This document shows positions 21,701 through 33,394 of a DNA stretch of 64,000 nt, piece by piece (positions within the stretch are counted from its first letter, which is position 1; every line of letters starts with the position of its first letter). The notes under the pieces were generated by a model, which did no database searches, was not told the DNA's origin, and saw nothing but the letters and a program-made list of their open reading frames with translations. The DNA is taken from NCBI GenBank assembly GCA_035048485.1, contig CM068580.1, positions 34,881,585 through 34,945,584 on the forward strand, in the 5' to 3' direction. Source of the DNA: Pteria penguin. Its lineage: Eukaryota > Mollusca > Bivalvia > Pterioida > Pteriidae. A program made the translations under genes and the position numbers.

Positions 21701-24700
21701 GCCATGACCAGGTATACTAGAGGACCCTCCTACTCGTCATGGCCCGGTATACTGGGGCCCTCCTACTCAGCATGACCAGGTATATTGGAGGACCCTCCTA
21801 CTCGCCATGACCAGGTATACTGAAGGACCCTCCTACTCGCCATGACCAGGTATACTTGAGAACCCTCCTACTCGCCATGGCCCGGTATACTGGAGGACCC
21901 TTCTAATCCCCATGACCAGGTATACTAGGGGACCCTCTTACACGCCATGACCAGGTATATTGAAGGACCCTCCTACTCGCCATGACCAGGTATACTGGAG
22001 GACCCTCCTACTCGCCAGGACCAGGTTTACTGGAGGACCCTCCTACTCCCCATGACCAGGTATACTAGAGAACCCTCTTACATGCCATGACCAGGTATAC
22101 TGGAGGACCCTCCTACTCGCCATGACCAGGTATACTGGAGGACCCTCCTACTCTCCATGACCAGGTATACTGGATGACCGTCCTACATGCCATGAGCAGG
22201 TATCCTAGAGGATCCTCGTACTCACCATGACCAGGTATACTGGAGGACCCTCCTACTTGCCATGACCAGATATACTGGAGGACCCTTCTACTTGCCATGA
22301 CCAGGTATACTGAAGGACCCTCCTACACGCCATGACCAGGTATATGGGAGGACCTTCCTACTCCCCAAGACCAAGTATACTGGAGGACCCTCTTACACGC
22401 CATGACCAGGTATACTAGAGGACCCTCCTACTCGCCATGACCAGGTATACTAGAGGACCCTCCTACTCGCCATGACCAGGTATACTAGAGGACCTTCCTA
22501 CTTACGATGACCAGGTATACTGGAGGACGCTCCTACACGCCATCACAAGGTATAGCGGAGGACCCTCCTACACGCCATGACCAGGTATACTAGAGGACGC
22601 TCCTACACGCCATGACCAGGTATACTGGAGGACCCTCCTACACGCCATGACAGGTATACTAGAGGACCCTCCTACTTACAATGACCAGGCATACTGGAGT
22701 ATCATTCTACTCGTGATGACCAGGTATACTGGAGGATTCTTCTAATCGCCATGTCCAGGTATGCTGAAGGGCCATACTATTCGCTATTTAATACCAGGAA
22801 TCGATCTTTTATTTGAAGAGATATTGAAAGGAGAAATAAAGGCATTTATAATTTAAATATCTCTTTCTGCTTGGAGTTGCTTGTTTGAAAAGATCAATGT
22901 GCTTTCAAAGTTTGCTGACACTGGACTTTCTAAACGGAAAAACAGACAAACAAGCAAAAAATAAATAAATAAAGAATAAATTAATAAAATGATAAATAAA
23001 TAAAAAAAAAGTTGAATTTGATACAAAATGCAGGAAAATAAAACATAATTAACAAATAAAACAATTAGCCTATAAATCAATGTGGTATTCATGTACACTG
23101 ACTTTGATTTCAGGTACCAGCAGATCTATTGCTGCAAGGATTTTGGGAGCTAGTAGAATACATGGTAGTGACCCCAGACGGGAAAGTGGTTCCTGATATC
23201 ATGAAGGTACGCTCAATCTTCACCTGGATGATGTCCTATGACATGTTCAGCATCGATACGGACATTATACCACCTGACGAGTCGCCCCTGGAATACATGA
23301 TGAATATACAGTGTGATATGGGTGACCATGCCCATTTACTCTATCTACTGTGCAGGTAAGGAATCGTAAGCCGTCAAAAGGGAACAACTGGATTAATGAT
23401 AAATATACGAGAAAGCAAAACAAAACAGCATCTGAAAGAAAAATAACACATCTATTTTTCGTGTGTGCTCTATGTATTATTTGTTCGTGTATAGCTGACA
23501 TTTTTAAAAGATACATAATAGAGGTCAACATATAGATATAACATGTGATCTTCTTCTTGGTATCTCAGAATAAGTCGATTGTCTGGTATTTTCATTAAAT
23601 ATACACGGTATATATATAATCGTAGCATCCCTGTATCATTGACGCACTCATAGTCATCTGTATATATTGTCACTCTTTTCAGCCTCGCTGACATTCCATG
23701 TGTAATCATCAATGGAATGACGAAGAGCGAATTTTATGAGACTGGAGGGTCGTTGGACAGAGAGAAGATGGCGTCTCAATGGAATGCCGTCTATATTGAC
23801 GGATCATGGCGTTTTATTGATTGTTTCTGGGCGTCTGTTTGTGTTGACGCCCGACTACCGAAGGATTTCATTACTATGAATAAGAAGGGCGATATTAAAA
23901 GACTAAGAAGTGGTGAAATGACGGAATCTTCCTTCAATGAATTTTATTTTCTAGTGGATCCTGAGCAGCTGATCTGGACACACTTCCCAGATGATGAACG
24001 ATGGCAGTTGTTAAAAATTCCAGTACCAGAGGAAACATTCAAAAACAGATTGTACATTCGTGAGCAGTTTCACCTAATGGAATTCTCATTTCCACCAGGT
24101 AGCAGTGAAAATGGAAGGTTTACTTCCTACGAAGGGGAGCCTGTTGAGATCAAGTTTCTTATGCCATCCAGGAGAAGTGTGTTCTATAAATTCGCATATG
24201 TTCTTGACCAAATTAAAAAAGAAGCACAGGAGAACACTCAAATGAACGTTCTCCTAGAACGCTTCGTACTGTTGGAACACACAGAGGAGTACGTGAAGTT
24301 TATTATAAGATTCCCTTTTTCTGGTCAATATCAATTAGACATTTACGCATCAGACCAAGTAGTATCCAAAGAATATAAACTGCTATGTACATACTGTATA
24401 GACTGCATAGAAATTATCAGCGATGCCGAAATTCCGCTTCCCGATAACCCCGATGTGGGATGGGGGTGTTCGCCTCTTGCCATTGACGCTGGAATCACAT
24501 TAATTAAACCAAAAGAAGGTGCTATCATTCATACAAAAACAGGATTAATAGAACTGACGTTTGCAATAGACCATATCGGATCGCTTACTCATGTATTAAA
24601 AAGTTGTTTCTTAGATGATGCAAAGCTTAGCCAATTTGTACTGACTAGAAGAGACAAAAATAAATATATAGTTCAGATACGACTACCTAGAGAAGGAGAG

Positions 24701-27700
24701 TATGCATTGAAAATCTTTGTCGATGATGCCAAGTATGCTAAGGACTACATGCCAAGAGATCTTGTCAATTACTTTTTTGTGTTTGAAGGTAACAAAGAAA
24801 ATCCTCCATTTCCACACATAGCCGGAGGAAGTGTTGGTACCAAACCGTATGCAGAGCGATTCGGAGTGGAGGTTCTTAGTTATCCAAATGGAATGGTGAA
24901 AGCATGGGGTGGAAGATCGAGATTGGAATTTGAGACGCATACCGAAAATATCTCACTCACTTGTGACATGTGTGGCTTTAATCGAGAGTCGAATGTGAGA
25001 ATGAGTGCTATTCCAAAACATTTCGAAGACCACTGGGTGTTCGATATAGACCTACCGTTACAAGGTGAATATTCAGTCAATGTCTATGCCATGTTGAACG
25101 ACGAACCACAAACACTTTATGACATTCAAAGTTATTACATCACTTCAATTGTTCAAAACGAGCGAAGGGTCAAATTTGTCGACGATAAAGAACAAGATGA
25201 CATCATAACAGCTTCTATTAGGACTGCAGAAGAAATGATCGTTATACCTATTCCTCAAGCCGAGGAGTCGGAGATCATCTACACAAAGATACAGAGACAA
25301 GATGGCAAAGACGATCACGAAGGAAACAGGCAAACCGTCAAGAACCTTGGTGAGTCGTTTGAAATAAGTGTTAAAGAGGAGGGAGAATACGACATGGATG
25401 TGTGGGTTCAGGACGAGGAGAAAATATTGGAAAAAGTTGCCAAGTTCACTATTAGCAGACGACACTCATTTGATTCTTACACAGACGATATAGAGGCATT
25501 GATAGAAATGTTGAAACCAAAAGAAAAGGAATATATGGAAAACGGCGATGATAGAGGAGAGGAGAATGTGTACGATGATTACGACGATCACTGTGAAGAT
25601 GACAGCGAAAATTATAAAGAGAATGGAGAAGATTCACTAGACGAAGAAGATTCGGATGTAGGTAAAATTGATGACAATGACGACGACGAGAATGGAGAAC
25701 TGGATAAGGAAATTCAAGAAGGGCTTAAACAAGAGGTGACTATAAACGGCTTTGATCAGATGCAAGATGACAAAATGTCTGCCATAAACGAAGAATCTGA
25801 GTATGAGGGCATTAGTGAAAGAGATCACACACACAGTGTAATGTCAGAAGATAGCAGGCGTATAAGCACAGCTGATATTGTCATCTCGAGTGTTTACACT
25901 GCTAACCATACACCAGCTACAGTAAATAACAACAAAACAGGACGGTCATATTCCCCCGAAGTCCACACAGACGACGCATCTACAGTACAAGACGAACAGA
26001 TAGATACCGTCCATGAAAATAACATAGATGTTGTCTTCCAACCCAACAATAAAAAAGACGAGGAAATGTTACAAAACAAGTTGAACGAGAGCGACAGAGC
26101 CGCAAGCAGAGCATTGGAGTCTTCTGCATCTCTGATGAACGTAGACTTAGATAATGTTAAAAATGAAGACTTAAAAGCACGTCTCAAAGAAGGTGAGAAT
26201 CTTTTGATATGTTGTAATATTTTAATGATATATAGTGTCTCATTAAATCAGTAATTTATGGTTAGTTTTGAGACTTCATAGAAAAAGGATTGTCTTTGTA
26301 AAATTTTGATATTTACATAATTTTATAGTAAAATATCAGAAATATCAAAACGTTTTTGTTCATGATTGCGAATTACAAGTATTTAAACCATGAAATAATG
26401 CTTCCCTTCTTACATTTACGTATAGCTCGACGGCGACTCATAGTGTCTAAACTTAGGAAAGCTATAAAGGAGAAACGCTTGAATGATTTGACAACATATT
26501 ATGCCGCTTACAAACAACTTGCTCCGATAGGAGATGATGACATCAGACGAGAAGCCAAGAAAATAATGAATAATCTCCGAGCCAAAGAAAGTAAGTGCTT
26601 ACAAATATCTCGTATTTGTATACTTCTAGACTATCAAGACTGACTGCTTTGAATAAATACATCGCTCCAATTATTAAAGTTCGATCTTTCAAGCTCCTAC
26701 TATTGATTAAATCACGAAGGAGTATCTCAACACATCCCATAAGGGGTCATCTCAGATTGACCTCATGTGCTGATCAATCAGTGATCGGCTGAGTTAGTTT
26801 GACAGAGTTTCAGATTTTGTTATTTTGTTAGATAAAGAAAATATAACAAAATTTTGATGTTTTTGTGCTGAAAAGTCTTTTTCTTTCGGAAATGTATGTA
26901 TAATTTGTAGATTTAAATTTGAGCATTCGATAACTCCTCACGACAAGAGTGTAAAAATAATAAGATTTACCGTTATAAAGGTCAGTTTGAGATGATCCCT
27001 CATAGAGAATGTTGAGATATTCCACAGCGACTTACAATGGAGCATGAAAGACCGAATTTTAATAGAATTGTTTATTGTTCACTTATTGTAAACAATGCGT
27101 CCGGCTTTAACAGATTTTAAAGTGAATACCTTCGAATAGGAGGTTAAACACCATTACTTATACATTGTAGATAAGATATATTATTAGATTAAATGAATAA
27201 ACCTGAATATATGATTCACTATTCCAGAACTGGTGGAAGCTACTCTATCAAAAGACCCACTTATGTTAAGGGATGCCATTATCAGAGCGCAGAAACAAAA
27301 CCACAACATGTCCTTAACAGTCCAGATATGTCTGGCAAATCGGATATTAGAACGTCTCAACAGAGAGAAGAAGATTTCTTCCATGGTGCTTGAAATGAAC
27401 CAAAATGCAGTGACAGAGATGAAAAAGTACCAGAAACCCCCCGATGGAGTTCATCAGTCATTGGCTGCTACATGTTTGCTTCTTGGGGAGAAACCTTCAG
27501 TATTGAAGGTATATTTTTTTGTTGAAGCTTTAAAAACACGATTCTTTGTACAAAGGAATAGTGTCCAAAGACAAATAACTTCATTATCATGCCAGTTGTT
27601 TCAGTTGCTATACTACCTCGGATTGAATTGGACAAACAATACTCAAACACAGTTGTTTCCTTTCCCGGTTTTAATTGGTTGTACATTTAAAAAAATAACA

Positions 27701-27716
27701 TTATCTAATATCTAAC

Positions 27717-27770
<54 letters not shown>

Positions 27771-28513
27771 AATGCAAATAGCTTAAACAAGATATTATCT
27801 TCTCTGAGCTTTTTGCATTTGCATTGTGCACGAAATTTACTCTCATTCTGTTGTACAATACTGTCAATACTGTGATGATTAGAAAATTTTGTAAAAATTA
27901 AAATCTTAAATTTCAGGAATGGAAATCTTGTCAAAAACTACTATATAAAGTAGGAAAGGACAGTGTTACACGGAGAATAGCCCAATTTGACCCCAAAGAT
28001 GCGGACATGAAAACCGCACAAGCTGCTGAAAAAATATTAGGAACCCATGACGTCGTGCATATCCGGGATGTCAGTAAAGGCGCTGCTGCATTTTTCGCTT
28101 GGGTACCTATTATCAATATCATTAATATATTTTAAATGTTAAATTTGACCTTTTAGCAATGCTTTTATCCTTTGAATATAGATACATTTTCTGAATTCAT
28201 ATATGGAATCGATCTCGCCATAGAAACTTGTCAATCGTATATTCACAGCCTATAACAATATAGTCAGTGTTTACTTTCCAGGGAGGTGCGGTTGATTAGT
28301 CTTGTCATTTACATCATTTAGATTTGTAAAATTGTTTCATAACGTATCATATAAAACGTCAGGATACATACGTTATCTCTTTTTTCTCTGTAGACGAAGA
28401 ACATGATCAAAGAGATCGAATCATTCCATGTCATCCGGGAACAAAACAGGAGCGGGAAGAGTGGGCGCCATCATTACCCGCGCTCGGCTACTATGTCAGT
28501 TCAACAAAACTAA
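18649..28513 (+). CDS. Array copy 2: KY/hillarin-like pseudo-transglutaminase with acidic insert and dynein-stalk-head-like module
   Basis: Eight exons: 18649-18717, 18818-18952, 23114-23355, 23683-26192, 26426-26590, 27228-27508, 27917-28102, 28394-28513. They total 3708 bases, 1235 residues, with consistent phases. The transglutaminase-like domain spans about 69-270; Met137 replaces the catalytic Cys, Ser replaces the His in MASQWNA, and the Asp is kept in FIDCFW. The Ig-like module signatures fall near 359, 483, 602 and 713. A strongly acidic, probably disordered stretch (about 752-985) separates the last module from the helical repeats and stalk-head-like part (about 1041-1196). The tail is only 39 residues. 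Intron 2 is about 4.2 kb because it holds a large 35-bp minisatellite. A polyadenylation signal AATAAA lies at 28883. Confidence 0.9.
18818..18952 (+). CDS. Copy 2 exon 2: N-terminal linker
   Basis: Forty-five codons between ttatag and AAT|gtaagt, phase 0. It is Pro/Ser/Thr/Arg-rich (PEPSPPRTSTK) and ends MDDVALN, matching the end of exon 2 in copies 1 and 3. Confidence 0.82.
18998..22790. repeat. 35-bp minisatellite, roughly 105 units, in intron 2 of copy 2
   Basis: The unit reads caggtatactggaggaccct, then cctactcgccatgac, with much point variation. Several truncated units (for example near 20400-20430 and 21200) suggest past unequal exchange. The array fills most of the 4.2-kb intron. Almost every unit carries CAGGTAT, a splice-donor-like motif on the coding strand. 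Reading frames on the complementary strand here are repeat artefacts. Confidence 0.96.
22791..23113. other. Intron 2 end, copy 2
   Basis: AT-rich sequence between the minisatellite and the exon 3 acceptor, with AAATAAAT-type simple sequence. Nothing else seen. Confidence 0.6.
23114..23355 (+). CDS. Copy 2 exon 3: N-terminal half of the transglutaminase-like domain
   Basis: 242 bases from tttcag to AG|gtaagg, phase 2. It encodes a helix with FWELVEYMV, then VRSIFTWMMSYD, and the degenerate active-site segment QCDMGDHAHLLYLLC. Met stands at the position expected for the catalytic Cys. The nearby QC Cys is three residues upstream, at a different position. Confidence 0.9.
23683..26192 (+). CDS. 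Copy 2 exon 4: transglutaminase-like C-terminal half, four KY Ig-like modules, acidic insert
   Basis: 2510 bases, phase 2 in, phase 1 out (GAAG|gtgaga). It starts with SLADIPCVIINGMTK. The landmarks YFLVDPEQLIWTHF and DDERWQLL are typical of the KY/hillarin family. Four beta modules are followed by about 230 residues rich in Asp, Glu, Asn and Ser, with short runs such as DDNDDDENGE. That insert is absent from copies 1, 3 and 4. Confidence 0.93.
26426..26590 (+). CDS. Copy 2 exon 5: first alpha-helical hairpin repeat
   Basis: 165 bases, phase 1 at both ends (acceptor acgtatag, donor GAAA|gtaagt). It encodes ARRRLIVSKLRKAIKEK and a second helix (IRREAKKIMNNLRAK). It matches the end of exon 4 in copy 1 and exon 5 of copies 3 and 4. 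Confidence 0.85.
26591..27227. other. Intron 5 of copy 2
   Basis: It contains two roughly complementary segments (26690-26770 tcacgaaggagtatctcaac..., and 26950-27050 ...gttgagatattcc), probably an old foldback. No gene. Confidence 0.45.
27228..27508 (+). CDS. Copy 2 exon 6: second helical repeat and first half of stalk-head-like module
   Basis: 281 bases, acceptor attccag, donor AAG|gtatat. It encodes LVEATLSKDPLMLRDAI..., then NAVTEMKKYQKPPDGV and CLLLGEKP. The K-x-PP-x-x-V and LLLG spacing is that of the dynein heavy-chain stalk head. Confidence 0.88.
27721..27767. repeat. (TA)n microsatellite
   Basis: Uninterrupted TA dinucleotides, about 23 units, in intron 6 of copy 2. Confidence 0.97.
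27917..28102 (+). CDS. Copy 2 exon 7: second half of stalk-head-like module
   Basis: 186 bases, phase 0. It begins EWKSCQKLLYKVG, contains RRIAQFDPKD, and closes IRDVSKGAAAFFAW. The conserved length and the W-K...S-x-x-A-A...W frame match the other copies and dynein stalk heads. Confidence 0.9.
28394..28513 (+). CDS. Copy 2 exon 8: short C-terminal tail
   Basis: The acceptor is ctgtag. It reads TKNMIKEIES and then a basic His/Arg/Ser tail, stopping at TAA 28511-28513. This is the shortest tail in the array (39 residues). Confidence 0.85.
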   Translation, partial: TKNMIKEIESFHVIREQNRSGKSGRHHYPRSATMSVQQN

Positions 28514-28882
28514 GATGGCGGCGAAGAGATATTTCTACGAATGTGCAATGTTTCTGTTTCATATTTGTGGTTTCTACATAGATTTCATCATTTTCCTATA
28601 AACTAGACAATACTGTGTGATGGTCAGTTAATTTTGGCTTGAATCCTTAGCTATTTTCAGGGTCTGGAATTTCCTCGGTCGGTTGATTGTCTGAAAGTTC
28701 CATTTGTACACTTACTTGGGCATATGTTTAAATTGGTGTTATGTGCATATATACTGTAATATGTCACCACATTTTTTCTTTTCATGCAGATGATAAGAAT
28801 TACACCATAAGGACAACAATGGTTCATTTATTGATTTATTATCTATCGATATTATGTATTATGTTCAGCAATATCTTAACTG

Positions 28883-28888
28883 AATAAA
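28883..28888 (+). terminator. Probable polyadenylation signal of copy 2
   Basis: AATAAA, 370 bases after the copy 2 stop. Position is plausible; not confirmed by transcript data. Confidence 0.5.
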
Positions 28889-29249
28889 GACTATAAACTA
28901 TGTAAAAAGTCATTAAATCAGTGAAATACGTGTAGTTTGTTTACACAATAAGGTAAGTTCATGTTTGAGGATTGCTACTCCTTGAGACGGTATGTCCCAT
29001 ACAGGATATGAGTTTTAGTGAGTTAGATTCAAAAAGAAATAATTGCTTTCGGGTCCGATAACGGTGAAAATAAAGGTAATTTCTGTCGTCTTAGAATTCA
29101 ATGTAAAAATGCTCCACTTCCAACAAAAATTATTTTATATTTCCTTGGCTTTGTGTAACCCATACATCAAAATGTTTGTCAACCTGTCCTCTGATTCCAC
29201 TGATTGGTTCTTGTTTTTCATCACTCCACGGCATCTGCCTGATGCATTG

Positions 29250-29455
29250 CATAGAAATTTACACTTTTGCAACGGACCCACCTGAGGCAGTGTGGGATCT
29301 TTTACCTACCACGCCTACCGCGACACGGGGCCTCGGTTTTTATTGTCACATCCATGAGAGAGGACACCGGTGCACCCATGGCGGGAGTCTAACCGGGGTC
29401 TCCTGGTCACGAGCCGAACATCTCATACACTGGGCTACAGTGACTTAGCCCTCTA
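29250..29455 (-). repeat. tRNA-derived SINE (minus strand)
   Basis: Read on the minus strand from about 29450: ggctaagtcactgtagccca (A-box region), a tRNA-like anticodon arm, then ggttagactcc (B box), followed by a non-tRNA body. The spacing is that of a tRNA gene head. Confidence 0.6.
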
Positions 29456-31400
29456 ATTTCAAAATTTTAGAACATTTTGCCGGAAGGGCATCGCCCCAAA
29501 TACGCAACAAGTTTCAAACAAGTTTTCGTCGTTATAAAATCACACACTAATAGGGTAATGATATTAAGGTGTATCATTGTACCGTAGTGTAAATGTTGAT
29601 TATCAGACTGAAATTAAGTTTTTGATAATTTCATCCAGCCACAGCGCATGATACATAAGTAAGCCAATCAAATACCTTGATGATTACCATACATTGACTA
29701 TCACGTGCTCACTACAGTGTAAATGCCCTGGAATGAGCTCATTTCTGATTTCCTGCGGTATATTACATGTATATAGTTACTGAATGTCTAAAGGACGCCC
29801 ATCACGATTTATTCCCACAATATTACATTCATTTGTATTGGTATACCCCAGACATTGTGTTTTGAGCTCTCACTTTTGTACCAAAGGAGTTGCCAGTTTT
29901 ACCCCTAATTTTTCCTCGTGTGTAGAAATTTTGATAAAACTTTCTAAGGATTGTTTATTACACATGCAAGTATTACATTTGATGATTTAAACATTTATTA
30001 TCTTTCACTCATCTATATAACAATATAGATTGTTATAGATAAGTTTGAAATAATAAGTGTTCATTCTTTTTGTATAGTACTTAAGCATTAATTCACTCAT
30101 TACTCAATGGGATCTTAATAACAGGTATTAGACGTCGACGTCGAAAGATTGCCTCATAGCATTCAGTAAAATCAAGCTACGAGATGGTATTACTTTATCC
30201 AACATGTCTGAATCCTTCTAAGTCTTGGATATGTAGTTTCTACCAAACTTAGACTATGAACATCATAACAATGTGATAGCATATACAGGTGTACTAGATA
30301 AGACATATAACGGGTGTGTGATCCAAATCGAATGCCATTGAGTATACAAGTATGAAAGTAAAATAACAAAACGAACGCGGCTATAATAGTTGCAAAGTTA
30401 TTTATGTGTAAGCCACAGGATAAATATTGATCTACGAATTCCCATAAAGGAACTCGTCTTCACCTCTCTCGCCTGCTTTAATTAAACTTACTGACCAAAT
30501 ATCTCGTACCATGTTTCTTAATGACCGATATTTAAGAAATATGCAATGGACACAAGAAAGATAAGTCGTATAAATATTATGCATTATAGATTAGGTAAAG
30601 AGTCGTCCAGTAAAGCTTCTCGCTTACCATTGTGTTTGGTTCTCGACATGAAAAAATATGTAATGGGCACAAGAAAGATAACTCGTATAAATACTCAGTT
30701 TAATTATAAATGGAGTAAAGGGCTTCTCGTTATGGTTTCTGAAGTGATGGAATCCCAGTCCTAGATCCTAGATCGGAATATGTCCTAATGCAGAATGATA
30801 GCTTGATCTACAACGTATGAAGTATAAATTTTTGTTCTGATTTCTTGTCCACTGTATTCGGTGACCATCCGATGTTTCGGAGCATCAGACCTTCAGAGCA
30901 TCGGCCTTCGGACTATTGGGTCTTAGGACTATCGGGTCTTCGGGCTATTGGACCTTCGGACTATTGGGCTTTCGGAATATCGGGTGATCACTGCCGTATA
31001 TAGCTTTAAGAGGCTACAGTGAACAAAATTTAGACAATATATACGAAGCCATTATCTTTGAGTGTTTCAATAATCACATGGTCATACAAATTACATTAGA
31101 ATAGCTTTATGGAATGAGATCGATTATGTTTGACTACATGACATTCTCGTATATATAACATACTCTTACGAGAGGGTGTCAAAATACCATACAGAGATAC
31201 ATAGCGGATAATTGTTCTATCATTTTTCAGTAAAGCATCCATTTACCTGTTTCATAAAGGCTGTCAAACCTTTCAGAATCAAAGTTTTAAATTTAGTCCT
31301 CATACTTTGTCGGTTTGGCAGCCTGGAGTTTATTTATATCAAACAATATGTTGTAACAGAGAAACCGTAGGCTCTGTACCACTGGCTTTTGTTCTTCCCT
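29456..31400. other. Intergenic stretch between copies 2 and 3, first part
   Basis: No gene recognised. A short degenerate tandem array with cggactattgggtct-type units lies at about 30885-30985. Two near-repeated segments with acacaagaaagataa..cgtataaat occur near 30550 and 30668. Confidence 0.5.
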
Positions 31401-32762
31401 TTGCCGGTGTTATATAGTAGTTTTTCCCCCATAGTAGTTCCCCCCCCCCCCGGAAAAATGGCTATATAGTAGTTTTTCCCCCATGGCGGAAAAACTACTA
31501 TATAGTAGTCTTTCCCCCATAGTAGTTTTTCCCCCTTACGTAACGGTTTGGAAATTATACACGTTCGTTCTATATCAGTCAGATAACATTTGAAATACAA
31601 ATGTACTATAGTAATAGCCTGTGTTTCTATATACTGTTAAGTGTTTTGTTTGTGCGTGTGTGTGTGTTTATTTATTTTTTGTTTTATTTATTCATCTAGA
31701 AGTCTTTGTTTTTATATATTTACCATAGTATGCTATTTCTTCTATTATTTCATTTTAAATATTGTCGTTTACTTGCGTATAGATGTCAATCATGACGTCA
31801 GGCTGTGACTCAAGATTCGATCCCAGGCAACTTTTCGTAATACATCATAAGTAATACAGGAATTTATCAATCAAATTTTCCTATGACAAATATAAGAATT
31901 AAACGTACAAGAATTCCTTGAACATTCAATCCCTAAATAAATTAAGACTGATGCATTTCATATATCACAATATCGCTCATCATGTACAGAGTACATGATG
32001 CACATGAAAACAACAGAAGGGAATTCCACCCAGGTGTCCACGATTTGCAATCTACGACAAAGCTTGTCTAGTCGCAGATATTGTAAATCATGATCACAAG
32101 AATGTGATTTCCTTTTCCCTTACGTAAAGTATGAAAGGTTTCATCTTTAAGTATCTATACGCTAAGTTTCAAAGCTCTACACCCTTTTGTGTAGAAGATA
32201 TAGACAAGGTTAAAGTTTTTGAAAAGTAGGTCACACTTCATTGTCAAGGTCATTAGGTCAAAAGTCATGGTCCCAAATCAAAGATCTTATCACAAGTAAT
32301 CTATTTATGAAGTTCAAAACCCCTTCTCCTTTTGATACAAAAGATACAGCCAAAGTTTAAGTTTTTGAAAACGTAGAGCACCAAGGTCAAAGTCACTAGT
32401 TAAAAAATCATGGTCCCAAATATCTCTAAATTAATTGGATAAATCACCGTATAAAAAGTTGAGATATCTCTATTTTAAATAGAAATCTATTTATTGTTAA
32501 CAAGGTAACAAGCTGTATTTACTTACATGTATGTGTGAAAAGAAAATCCGGAATTTCACATTGGGGGGAAAATCCACTATATAGTAGTTTTTCCCCGGAG
32601 GAAAAATGGCTATAAGAGGGGGGGGGGAATGACTATATAGCCAAATTTCCCCCGGGGGGAAAAACTACTATATAGCCATTTTTCCGGGGGGAAAAACTAC
32701 TATATAGCCATTTTTCCGGGGGGAAAATGGCTAGGGGGAAAACTACTATATAACACCGGCAA
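31401..32762. mobile_element. 1.36-kb inverted-repeat element, non-autonomous
   Basis: It begins ttgccggtgttatatagtag followed by tttttccccc, and ends with the complement (gggggaaaactactatataa, caccggcaa). Each terminus is built of several tandem or inverted subunits of the type gggaaaaactactatatagc followed by catttttcc. The interior holds two diverged units (about 32190-32430) with aaggtca repeats and no transposase reading frame. No clear target-site duplication was found. Confidence 0.7.
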
Positions 32763-33352
32763 TAAGCATTGTGGTATAGTTATATTGTGATAGGTAAATG
32801 AAACGTATACAGCGTATTGCTTCAATATTCTCTTATCAAGTGGTGCGTTTGGATCAGTGCATGCAGTGACAATAGAAAATGAAAGGGTGCAGGAAGGGAG
32901 GTGGGGGGGGGGAGGAACACAAATATTCATATCTATAAGTCAGAACATTCTTTATAAGGTTATCATGATGATACGCACTCACAATATAATTATGTATATT
33001 GAAATTATCGTAGAAACATGTATACAGAAAAATGACCGATTTGTGTCCAGAACTTATTTTGTGACTGTTCCACTCTTGGTTAATACCGTAGGTTTCACAA
33101 TGATAATATTGACGGTTAAGTAGATATTTAATTGTTAAATTCCTACCCTGTCTCCTCCAATGCAAAAACTGATCTAATATGTAAATAGGAGATGGTTTAA
33201 CTATACATTACATTTATTCTTTGTATAAACATTCAACCGACTTTGAAAAAGTCTTTGTTCGTGGTTTATATTATTGCCCTGTGCTGCCAACGAGAGTATG
33301 AACGCTTAGATATCGGGCAAGTGTCGGTAGTGATGTACAGTTAGTAGTAACC
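32763..33352. other. Region upstream of copy 3 start
   Basis: A G-rich tract lies at 32896-32914. No promoter element assigned and no gene seen. Confidence 0.5.
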
Positions 33353-33394
33353 ATGGGGAATCTATCAGGAAAAGACAAGGGACAGGTATTTTCG
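33353..33394 (+). CDS. Copy 3 exon 1: Met-Gly start exon
   Basis: Fourteen codons starting MGNLSGKDKG, in a good initiation context (taaccATGG). The donor TCG|gtaagt is a strong consensus. An in-frame alternative at CAG|gtattt (exon end 33385) would shorten the exon by three codons. Gly2 with Ser5 and Lys7 is compatible with N-myristoylation, though less canonical than in the other copies. Confidence 0.68.

Noticed and set aside
19366..22298. Minus-strand peptides such as SRRVLQYTWSW repeats
   Set aside because: Translations of the 35-bp minisatellite within an intron; not multiples of three, many stops.
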